Below are positions 27,548-34,935 of a DNA stretch of 63,474 nt, piece after piece. A model generated the notes under the pieces. That model worked only from the letters and a program-made list of their open reading frames with translations, was not told the origin of the DNA and made no database searches. The position numbers and the translations under genes are program-made. The DNA comes from Hahella sp. HN01. Lineage in GTDB: Bacteria; Pseudomonadota; Gammaproteobacteria; Pseudomonadales; Oleiphilaceae. Position 1 is the first letter of the stretch; each line of letters begins with the position of its first letter. The stretch spans positions 101,134 through 164,607 of the forward strand of contig NZ_JAHMIN010000013.1 in the NCBI RefSeq assembly GCF_018986435.1, given 5' to 3'.

Positions 27548-28504
27548 ATGTCGCACTCAAGCTCTCATCAGCATGATCATCACGCTGGTCATGCGCATCA
27601 CCATGGCCATTTTCACGGACCGTCCTCGGCCCCGAACTATAACAAAGCCTTTGCCTGGGGTGTGGCCCTGAATTTTGGGTTTGTCGTGGTGGAGGTGATT
27701 TATGGACTTATCGCCGACTCATTGGCGCTGATCACTGATGCAGGGCACAACTTAAGCGATGTGCTGGGTTTACTTCTGGCCTGGGGCGCCTCTTATCTAG
27801 CGACGCGTACGCCGACCTCCCGACGTACTTACGGTTTTCGTCGAGGAACGATTCTGGCTTCCCTGTTGAGCGCGATTCTTTTACTGCTGGCATTGGGAGC
27901 GATCGCCTGGGAGGCCGCCCACCGAATCAATCAACCTGTCAGGGTGGATGGCGTGACCGTAATTGTCGTGTCGCTCATTGGCGTGGTTATCAATACCGCG
28001 ACTGCGTTGATGTTTCTGAGTGGTCAAAAGCACGATCTCAATATCAAAGGCGCCTTTTTACACATGGCGGCGGATGCCGGCGTTTCATTTGGCGTGGCGG
28101 CGGCGGGAGTCGTTATCATGTTTACCGGCTGGTTGTGGCTTGATCCGGTGATCAGTCTGGTCATTGTCGCCATTATCCTGTTTGGAACCTGGGGGCTATT
28201 TCGGGATTCGCTCAATCTCGCCATGGACACAGTGCCTTCTCATATCAACCCTGATGAAGTGGAGGCGTTCTTGCGCAGCTATGCCGGCGTGACGGATATT
28301 CACGATCTTCATATCTGGGCGATGAGCACCACGGAAGTTGCGCTAACCGTTCATTTACTTATTCCCAATCAATCTGTGGATGACGCCTTTCTCGGCGAAT
28401 TGGCGCTTCAATTGAACGAGCGCTTCCGTATTGGCCATAGCACCGTCCAGGTCGAAAGAGGGGACGGAGCGTCCTGTCATTTGGCTCATCCTGGAAGTCT
28501 GTAA
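27548..28504 (+). CDS. Cation diffusion facilitator (Zn/Co/Cd exporter, CzcD/ZitB type)
   Basis: 318-residue inner-membrane antiporter. The first 25 residues are His-rich (HQHDHHAGHAHHHGHFHG). Six membrane helices follow, with the metal-site pairs ITDAGHNLSD in helix 2 and LHMAADAGVSFG in helix 5 (the usual HxxxD residues), and a C-terminal cytoplasmic domain (about 230-318). ATG 27548 follows GAAAGGAT. A possible promoter TTGGAT-N17-CATTAT lies at 27434-27462. The metal is not determinable from sequence; zinc is most likely. Confidence 0.92.
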   Translation: MSHSSSHQHDHHAGHAHHHGHFHGPSSAPNYNKAFAWGVALNFGFVVVEVIYGLIADSLALITDAGHNLSDVLGLLLAWGASYLATRTPTSRRTYGFRRGTILASLLSAILLLLALGAIAWEAAHRINQPVRVDGVTVIVVSLIGVVINTATALMFLSGQKHDLNIKGAFLHMAADAGVSFGVAAAGVVIMFTGWLWLDPVISLVIVAIILFGTWGLFRDSLNLAMDTVPSHINPDEVEAFLRSYAGVTDIHDLHIWAMSTTEVALTVHLLIPNQSVDDAFLGELALQLNERFRIGHSTVQVERGDGASCHLAHPGSL

Positions 28505-28879
28505 CTCCCCACAGAAATCACCTTTCTATTTTCACTCGTAAGGTCTAGGCCAAAGAGGTTCGCCTACAAGTCCTAGCTTATTTGGGTGATATTCATCCTT
28601 TCAGACCAGTGATAAGTTCTTCCGTATCACGACGGCATCCCGACTGCGCGAGTGTTGTTATGTGTTCTTGCGGCAGATTTCCGAGTGCATCCCCCCGTTC
28701 ACTTTGGTTATCTGCCCGCTTTGAATCATAAGATGAAAGCGCTTTCATAAAAGCGGATGTGACGTGCGTCGCAAATTTTTGATTTAAAAGGTTTTTGGTC
28801 CTGTACCGCAAGCCTCCCGACGGGGAGGCGTCGTCATTTCGGTTACAGGCTGTGCGCACTGATCAGGAGTCAATCGACC
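28505..28879 (+). other. Intergenic region before the prodomain-protease operon
   Basis: 375 nt without a supported gene. It holds a hairpin GCCTCCC (28812-28818) GACG GGGAGGC (28823-28829) followed by GTCGTCATTT, about 50 nt before the next start codon. The hairpin may end transcription from upstream or act as a leader element. Confidence 0.35.
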
Positions 28880-29704
28880 ATGAAAAAAACACAATTATTA
28901 GTTTGGGGCGCGGTAATCGGCGGTTTATGCGCTGTGACATACCAATTCATGCCAGGCGGGGAAAGCGCGTCGACGACGCAGGAGCAACAAGCCGCCGCCG
29001 GCGCTCAAAATTCCGCTGCAGCGTCGCCCGCGCAATCAGTTCAATCCCCACAACAGACGGCCTCTAAATCAACCCCTGGCGCAGCGAAGGACTCCGAACC
29101 GGAGCTCCCCGATTACGCCATGAACAACGAAGAGTATCCCTCCATTGAATTTCGCATGACGGAAATTGAAGCACGCCGCGATGGTCGCGCTTTTGATCAG
29201 GAAGAAGTCGTACGTGCGATGTGGGAGCCCTCTGCATGGAAGAGCGATGACGGTATCGCCGACCAGCTCGAATTGAGCGATGCGGATCGTTTCGACGGTC
29301 GGGAGTTTATTCGCTTCAGCCCGATGAAGCTGGAGTCCCTGATGCCAGGGGATGAGATGGAAGTGCCTGTGCTGCCGCAAAACGCGACTTATCAAATGGT
29401 GGTGGATCGGGTGGAGTCCCATGGCGACGGCAACGTCACCTGGTACGGACATCTGAAGGATTTCGAACAGGATAATCAGGTTTCTTTTACCCGCGGAGAA
29501 AATCTTACCTATGGCGGCGTCACCACCCCGGAAGGGCTGTATGTCGTTGAGGCCCGTGGCGACAAAGGATGGATCGTCAACAGCGGCACCTTATTCAAAG
29601 GTGAAGATTTACACGTTGAAGTACCCGAATTGGCGGATGTGAACAAAGCCGATGAAGGAACGGCGTCTCCGGATCAAAGCACCGGCGGGCCTATCGCTCA
29701 ATAA
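28880..29704 (+). CDS. Membrane-anchored protein resembling a metalloprotease prodomain
   Basis: 274 residues: a signal anchor (about 5-25), a low-complexity Gln/Ala/Ser/Pro linker (about 28-80), and a globular domain (about 85-252). The domain contains PGDEMEVPVLPQ, NVTWYGHLKDF, GGVTTPEGLYVVE and GWIVN. By pattern this resembles the N-terminal propeptides of bacterial reprolysin-type (M12/M72-like) proteases. The next gene, 80 nt downstream, encodes such a protease without a propeptide. I therefore infer a free-standing, inner-membrane-tethered prodomain or foldase for that enzyme, organised like the lipase foldases. This is inference from pattern, not from a search. Confidence 0.55.
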   Translation: MKKTQLLVWGAVIGGLCAVTYQFMPGGESASTTQEQQAAAGAQNSAAASPAQSVQSPQQTASKSTPGAAKDSEPELPDYAMNNEEYPSIEFRMTEIEARRDGRAFDQEEVVRAMWEPSAWKSDDGIADQLELSDADRFDGREFIRFSPMKLESLMPGDEMEVPVLPQNATYQMVVDRVESHGDGNVTWYGHLKDFEQDNQVSFTRGENLTYGGVTTPEGLYVVEARGDKGWIVNSGTLFKGEDLHVEVPELADVNKADEGTASPDQSTGGPIAQ

Positions 29705-29784
29705 GGATAAGCGTTATCGCCCGGGGTAGGAGGCCAGGTCGCACAGTGGCTGGCTAAAAAAAACAGACAGAGAGAGTAATAACG

Positions 29785-31260
29785 ATGAAAAGGAAATTAA
29801 CCGGAAGTATGTCTAAATGGTTGTCCTGCTTGACTCTGGCGGCTGCTCCCCTGGGCGCGCAGGCGGTGACAGTGGATATTATGGTGGTGTACGACGCCTA
29901 TTCCGCAGGACGCTTTGGCGGCGAACCGGCAACGGCCATTCGTAGCTGGGTGGACCAAGTTAACGCCATGTATCAAAACAGCCAGGTAGACGTGCAACTG
30001 CGTTTGGTCGGCGCTTTCGCTCACGAAGAAAGCGGTTCCAGCATGGGAGAAGTGCTTGGAAACCTGCGTGTGGATAACTGGGTTATCCAGAAGCGTGAGG
30101 AAGTCGGCGCGGATTACGTTACGCAAGTACATAAAACCGGTTCCTGCGGCGTTGCATACGTCGCTGTACATAAGGATTGGGCGTTCAGCGTCACAGGTCC
30201 AGATTGTGGGCCTCAAGTACTGGCTCACGAAGTCGGACACACCATGGGTCTTAACCACTCCCGTCGTCAGGGCGATCAAAGCGGATCGCGTTATCGCTAC
30301 GGCCTCGGCCATGGCGTTGACGGCGCTTTCGGCACCATTATGACGTATGAGTGGTTGTTCAACGCCCCGAAAGTCGCCAAATTCTCCAACCCGAGAGTGC
30401 AGTGCAACGGGCTTCCCTGCGGCGTTCCTGCCGGTCAGGCGCAAGAGGCGGATGCGGCTCAGGCGATCAACAATGTGCGTAATGAGATTGCTGCGTTTAA
30501 ACCGACTAAAACTGACGGCGGCAACACTTCCGGCGACAAAGTGTCTGTATTCCAGCATTACAACTACGCGGGTTACAGCGCGGCGTTGGGCGAAGGCCAG
30601 TATCGCCTGAGCGACTTGACCTCCCGCGGCGTTCGCAATGATGATCTTTCCTCAGCCCGCGTGCCTTCCGGCATGGTCTTGGAACTGTATCAGCACGATA
30701 ACTTCGGCGGCGCAAAGACCGTTTATACTTCAGATGTATCCGGCTTCCCGCTATCCGGCGTGAATGACACGACTTCCTCGATTATCGTCAAGAAAAGCAG
30801 CGGCGGCGGTCAGAGCGGAGCTCAACCAGTTGATAACGGCGTATACATGCTGCAGGCCAAACACTCCAGCAAGTGCGCAGATGTATACGGCGGCAAGCAG
30901 GAAGCGGGTACGCCTGTCATTCAGTGGAGCTGTCACCAGGGTAACAACCAGCGCTGGAACTTCACCCATATCAAAGATGGATACTATGAAGTCAAAGCGG
31001 CGCATAGCGGCAAATGTCTGGACGTCTCCAACTCAAGCAGAAGCAACGGCGCCACGGTGCAACAATGGTCCTGTAATGGCAGCGCAGCTCAGCAATGGAA
31101 AGCAGTGGACAACGGCGACGGCACGTTCCGTCTGGTGTCTGGCGTGAGCGGCAAAGTGTTTGATGTTAAAGAAGTCTCAACGGCTAGCGGCATGGCTATC
31201 CATCAGTGGGACTGGGTTGGCGGCGACAACCAACGCTGGTATCTGAAGCGCGTGAAGTAA
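29785..31260 (+). CDS. Secreted metzincin metalloprotease with beta-gamma-crystallin and ricin-type domains
   Basis: 491 residues. Signal peptide 1-27 (cleavage after GAQA), then the catalytic domain starting at once with VTVDIMVVYDAYS. Zinc site HEVGHTMGLNH at 148-158 and Met-turn IMTYE at 185-189. A beta-gamma-crystallin module follows (about 252-338) with calcium-type motifs NDDLSS and NDTTSS. Last is a ricin B-like beta-trefoil (about 345-491) with three QxW repeats (NNQRW, AAQQW, DNQRW). No propeptide is present, unlike most relatives. It is co-directional with the putative prodomain gene and ends at a good terminator. A secreted enzyme that binds carbohydrate or matrix is likely. Confidence 0.88.
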   Translation: MKRKLTGSMSKWLSCLTLAAAPLGAQAVTVDIMVVYDAYSAGRFGGEPATAIRSWVDQVNAMYQNSQVDVQLRLVGAFAHEESGSSMGEVLGNLRVDNWVIQKREEVGADYVTQVHKTGSCGVAYVAVHKDWAFSVTGPDCGPQVLAHEVGHTMGLNHSRRQGDQSGSRYRYGLGHGVDGAFGTIMTYEWLFNAPKVAKFSNPRVQCNGLPCGVPAGQAQEADAAQAINNVRNEIAAFKPTKTDGGNTSGDKVSVFQHYNYAGYSAALGEGQYRLSDLTSRGVRNDDLSSARVPSGMVLELYQHDNFGGAKTVYTSDVSGFPLSGVNDTTSSIIVKKSSGGGQSGAQPVDNGVYMLQAKHSSKCADVYGGKQEAGTPVIQWSCHQGNNQRWNFTHIKDGYYEVKAAHSGKCLDVSNSSRSNGATVQQWSCNGSAAQQWKAVDNGDGTFRLVSGVSGKVFDVKEVSTASGMAIHQWDWVGGDNQRWYLKRVK

Positions 31261-31285
31261 GCGTTTTGATATTAAGTTATTGAAG

Positions 31286-31325
31286 AAATCCCCTGGCGCG
31301 CTTTGACTGGCGGCTGGGGGATTTT
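31286..31325 (+). terminator. Terminator after the first metalloprotease
   Basis: AAATCCCC (31286-31293) and GGGGATTT (31317-31324) enclose a 23-nt loop; the right arm ends in a T-run. Confidence 0.6.
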
Positions 31326-31366
31326 CGTTATGGAGTGTGCGTTTATCTGATTGTTCGAAATGGGAG

Positions 31367-32050
31367 TTACTTTCCAATTAGCTGGATGTCCATCGAGTTT
31401 GCGAAGGTCGCAAGAGTGGCTTTGCATCCAAACTGAGAAAACAACATGAGGGCGATGTCACTCGCACTGGCCGATTTTAAGCTTGCTGGAATAGTGTAAG
31501 GCCAGGGGCTGTTCAGGGCGTGGGCCATTATCAGGGAGTGAATGTTTTGCCTGAGCAGGTTGGGATCATCTGTATCCGCCGCCACAATGCGATCGAGTAC
31601 TAATTCTGAACCGGTGTTCTGATAGTGGACCTTGTACATGAGAACAGAGGTCCAGCTCCTTACGAAATAAAACCACTCGCCGAAAGCATAAATATCCCAT
31701 TTCACGTCCATGGACTCGGCTTTCGACACAATTCCTTCGAGCTGTTCTCCGCCATGTCGGTAGTGGATGTCACAAGGAATTTCTTTGCCGCCTTCGATAA
31801 CTTGGTCAATGTACCGCCTGCCATCGTCGGCACGGCTGGCTACATAGTTTTCCGCGATGGATTTGTCGGCGGTAGTGGCGATAATTTTTAAAGTGATGCA
31901 GCGAATATCCAAAATAGGCGCGTCAAATGGATTACCTTCGCCTACTTCGATCCATACCGGCTGTTCAAGAGAGCGGGTATCGACATGCTCGGCTTCACTC
32001 TTTTTCTCCGGCTGTTTCTTTGTACTTTTGCGTTTAAAGAATTCGAACAT
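31367..32050 (-). CDS. Conserved-looking hypothetical cytoplasmic protein
   Basis: 227 residues, basic N-terminus (MFEFFKRKSTKKQPEKKS), then a mixed alpha/beta protein without signal peptide or membrane helix. The motif ALNSPWPYTIPASLKSASAS lies in the C-terminal third. I chose ATG 32050; a longer start at 32083 adds a less typical N-terminus. It sits between the two protease paralogues on the opposite strand, so it was probably inserted between or retained after their duplication. Function unknown. Confidence 0.6.
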   Translation of the reverse strand: MFEFFKRKSTKKQPEKKSEAEHVDTRSLEQPVWIEVGEGNPFDAPILDIRCITLKIIATTADKSIAENYVASRADDGRRYIDQVIEGGKEIPCDIHYRHGGEQLEGIVSKAESMDVKWDIYAFGEWFYFVRSWTSVLMYKVHYQNTGSELVLDRIVAADTDDPNLLRQNIHSLIMAHALNSPWPYTIPASLKSASASDIALMLFSQFGCKATLATFANSMDIQLIGK

Positions 32051-32513
32051 AGTTAGTACGCCTTTTATCCATATTTTAACCAACCAGTACTTGTCATTAT
32101 AGGTCGATGCGTCTGGTTAGCGTTTACTCAAAAGCATCACTATCGATCGGGTCTAAGTCGCGTCGTTTTGTCTAAAAAAACGGCAAATACTTATTATTTG
32201 TGATTGTCTCCTCAATTTAACGATTTTACTGACTATTATATAACGTAAATATTAATAGGCCTATGTAGGTTTATGTGATTTATTTCATTGTTAATCAATA
32301 GTTTGAATTATTCGTAGGCTCTAAGTACTAGCTGCTTTAGGCGATGGTGGATAAAAGGCTCAAATGATAGATTTTCTGCGCCGTTGACGTTCCGTCGAGT
32401 TCTGGTTTGTGATCTATTTTCCGTTTTCCACGCTGCGGAAGTCCTATCCGGATAATAACGAAGTTCGTTATCGGGAAACTCCCATAAATGGAGCAGGAAA
32501 GTTGGTATAAAAA
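32051..32513. other. AT-rich intergenic region upstream of the second metalloprotease
   Basis: 463 nt, clearly AT-rich in its left two thirds. A possible promoter is TTGACG (32384-32389), 18 nt, TGTGAT (32408-32413). No supported gene lies within it. Confidence 0.4.
32455..32471 (+). promoter_or_regulatory. Inverted repeat in the leader of the second metalloprotease
   Basis: ATAACGAA (32455-32462) and TTCGTTAT (32464-32471) around one base, 42 nt before the ATG. It has the size of a dimer operator; the regulator is not known. Confidence 0.4.
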
Positions 32514-33737
32514 ATGAAAAACAGCCTCAAAAAAATTCTGGCCGCTGGCGTTCTCGCGACGGCTGCATCCACTTCCCAAGCCGTCACTGTCGATCTGATG
32601 GTGGTGTATGATTCTTATACCTCAAGCTATTTCAAAGGCGATGTAAACACCGCTGTGCGTAACTGGGTTAGTCAGGTGAACAATATGTACACCAACAGCC
32701 AGATTGACGTGCAATTGCGCCTGGTTGGCGCATACGCCCACGAAGAGACTGGCTCAAACATGACGGAAGTGTTGGGCAACCTGAGAGTGGACTCATGGGT
32801 AAACCAGAAGCGTCAGGAAGTGGGTGCGGACTATGTGACTCAATTGCATCGCACCGGCTCTTGCGGCGTGGCTTATGTCGCTGTCGACCGTAACTGGTCA
32901 TACGGCGTGGTTGGACCCAGCTGCGGACCCACTACGTTGGCGCACGAACTCGGCCACACCATGGGCCTGAACCACTCCCGCCGTCAGGGCGACCAGAGCG
33001 GGTCGCGCTATCGTTACGGCCTGGGTCATGGCGTTGATGGCGTATTCGCCACGATCATGACTTATGAGTGGCTGTTCAACGCTCCTAAAATCGCCAAATT
33101 CTCTAACCCCAACCTGCAATGCAACGGTTTGCCTTGTGGTGTTGCGGCGGGCAACTCCAACGAAGCGGACGCAGCACGCGCTATCAATAACGTGCGTAGC
33201 GAAATGGCGGGCTTCATGCCGACAAAGGTCGGCGGCGGCAACCCCGACGGCGGCGATAACAATGGTGGGGACAATAATAACGGCGGCGACAACAACAATG
33301 GCGGCTCCAATATTTACACCATGAAAGCCAAAAACTCCGGCAAGTGCGCCGATGTCTACGGCGGCGATCGTCGTGATGGCGCTTCCGTCATCCAGTGGAG
33401 CTGTCACGGCGGCAACAATCAGCGCTGGCAGTTTATTCACCTGGGTAATGGCGTTCATCAGATCAAATCTGTGAACAGCGGCAAGTGTCTCGATCTGTTC
33501 GGCGCCAGCCAGTATAACGGCGCGTATGCGGGTCAGTGGACCTGTAACAACTCCAACAATCAGAAGTGGCAGGCGTTCAAGAACAGCGACGGAACTTATC
33601 GTCTGATCGCGGTTCACAGCGGCAAAGCGCTGGACGTAGACGCTGCGGGCGGCACCTACAATGGCGCAAGACTGCGTCAGTGGGATTGGGTTGGCGCTAA
33701 TAACCAGCGTTGGATTATTACCAGCGCAGGCCAATAA
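32514..33737 (+). CDS. Secreted metzincin metalloprotease with ricin-type domain (paralogue)
   Basis: 407 residues, paralogue of the protease at 29785. Signal peptide 1-23 (STSQA), catalytic domain starting immediately, zinc site HELGHTMGLNH at 144-154 and Met-turn IMTYE at 181-185. The sequence around the zinc site (144-176) is almost unchanged between the two enzymes while the codons differ. Instead of a beta-gamma-crystallin it has a Gly/Asn/Asp linker (about 240-265) before the ricin-type trefoil (266-407, repeats NNQRW, NNQKW, NNQRW). It has no propeptide either, so it would depend on the same trans-acting prodomain if that model is right. Confidence 0.88.
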   Translation: MKNSLKKILAAGVLATAASTSQAVTVDLMVVYDSYTSSYFKGDVNTAVRNWVSQVNNMYTNSQIDVQLRLVGAYAHEETGSNMTEVLGNLRVDSWVNQKRQEVGADYVTQLHRTGSCGVAYVAVDRNWSYGVVGPSCGPTTLAHELGHTMGLNHSRRQGDQSGSRYRYGLGHGVDGVFATIMTYEWLFNAPKIAKFSNPNLQCNGLPCGVAAGNSNEADAARAINNVRSEMAGFMPTKVGGGNPDGGDNNGGDNNNGGDNNNGGSNIYTMKAKNSGKCADVYGGDRRDGASVIQWSCHGGNNQRWQFIHLGNGVHQIKSVNSGKCLDLFGASQYNGAYAGQWTCNNSNNQKWQAFKNSDGTYRLIAVHSGKALDVDAAGGTYNGARLRQWDWVGANNQRWIITSAGQ

Positions 33738-33759
33738 GCTTCATCTGGCTAAGCCTTAT

Positions 33760-33790
33760 AAAAAATCCCCGCGAATGCGGGGATTTTTTT
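33760..33790. terminator. Strong terminator after the second metalloprotease
   Basis: AAATCCCCGC GAAT GCGGGGATTT with six A before and seven T after; symmetric, so it can serve both strands. Confidence 0.92.
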
Positions 33791-33822
33791 GTCTTAAGCA
33801 AAGCAACCCGATTGATAAACGC

Positions 33823-34614
33823 TTAGTCCAGAAAGCGCGCCAGAATCAGATCGTTGATTTCCGCCACATGAGTAATCGGCGCCATATGGCCCCAGGGCGT
33901 CTGCTTGAATTCAAGGTTGGGCAGACTTTCCTTCATGCGTTCACTGATGCGCCGGGATGACAGCGGGCTTTTCTCTCCCGCCATCAGATAGGTGTTGAAT
34001 GGAAAGCTGGCGTAATCTTGCAGTCGTGTGGGTTCTTCTATCAGCGCTTTGAAGTCCAGCGCTACTTTTCTAATTTGTCCGCTTAGCGCGTTACGAATAT
34101 CCGAAGGATAACGTTTGAATGCGCCCGGGCCGGACCAGTAATCAATAAACTGCTGAGTCGCCGACATCTCGTCGTTTTGCGCGAGGGTCCGCTCCAATCC
34201 TTTTACGACGTCCACAATCTCCAGAAATGCCGGCTCCTCGGGCGAAAGCAGATGAAACGCGACCGGCTCGTAGATGGTCAGGCTGAGAATGCGTTCGGGG
34301 TATTGCGTCGCAAATCTCAACGCAGTGGCGGCGCCATAGGAGTGGCCGACTACATGCAGCGGGGCGTTGTCCTGCTGCTCCTGCTCCAATACAGCAAGGA
34401 CGCGATCCACTTCGTCCTGCAGGCGGAAGCGCTCCGCCAGATGGGCCGGGTAGGGGGCTTCGCCGTATCCCCATAGATCCACCGCCAGGGTGCGGTAGTT
34501 TTCCTGCAGTTGGCTGGTGAGCATTTTCCATTGAGCTTTGGAGCTCATTGAGCTGTGCAGGAGCAATATAGGCTGGCCTTCACCGCCAACCTTGTATCCA
34601 GTCAAAGACTGCAT
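33823..34614 (-). CDS. Alpha/beta hydrolase
   Basis: 263 residues with oxyanion-side motif LLLHSSMSS, nucleophile elbow GHSYGAATA (Ser at about 93), and the catalytic histidine in WGHMAP near the C-terminus. No signal peptide, so cytoplasmic. The substrate cannot be told from sequence; single-gene unit on the minus strand, convergent with the protease gene and sharing its terminator. Confidence 0.85.
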   Translation of the reverse strand: MQSLTGYKVGGEGQPILLLHSSMSSKAQWKMLTSQLQENYRTLAVDLWGYGEAPYPAHLAERFRLQDEVDRVLAVLEQEQQDNAPLHVVGHSYGAATALRFATQYPERILSLTIYEPVAFHLLSPEEPAFLEIVDVVKGLERTLAQNDEMSATQQFIDYWSGPGAFKRYPSDIRNALSGQIRKVALDFKALIEEPTRLQDYASFPFNTYLMAGEKSPLSSRRISERMKESLPNLEFKQTPWGHMAPITHVAEINDLILARFLD

Positions 34615-34935
34615 AGTGACCTCGCAATTTCCACAATGTTTTATATTTATTCAATCTCGGGTTCTATCCATGAAAATTCCGCGTATATTACCTATCTGTA
34701 AGGAAATATTGATAGTTAAAACATTATCTCCCGAGTATTACGTGTTACGGTAATTAATACATAGGATTTATTCGGAAGTGCAGGTTTTTAAATGAATTTC
34801 CGGATTATTTCCAGATTAGAGGACGCGGTTGAACGCGCTATGAACGGCATAAACATCGTTCCCATGGCGGATATATAACCCATCCCGCCGGCGTTCAGTC
34901 CTTGGTTGAGTTCGCAAAACCCCAAGGAGGAGAAC
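34615..34935. other. Divergent intergenic region upstream of fadE
   Basis: 321 nt between the hydrolase and fadE starts. AT-rich in the left half. I saw no clear FadR- or PsrA-type operator, only a very strong AAGGAGGAG ribosome site next to fadE. Confidence 0.3.

Noticed and set aside
28593-28859. 88-residue minus-strand frame in the gap before the prodomain gene
   Set aside because: No ribosome site, unlikely composition and a hairpin running through it.
29797-30558. 253-residue minus-strand frame opposite the first metalloprotease
   Set aside because: Same reason as above; the plus-strand gene has the zinc motif and signal peptide.
33236-33310. Repetitive GGCGACAACAAC-like sequence
   Set aside because: It is the coding sequence of the Gly/Asn/Asp linker of the second protease, not a CRISPR or independent satellite.
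32898-33734. 278-residue minus-strand frame opposite the second metalloprotease
   Set aside because: Mirrors the repeated codons of the plus-strand gene, with no ribosome site or recognisable domain.
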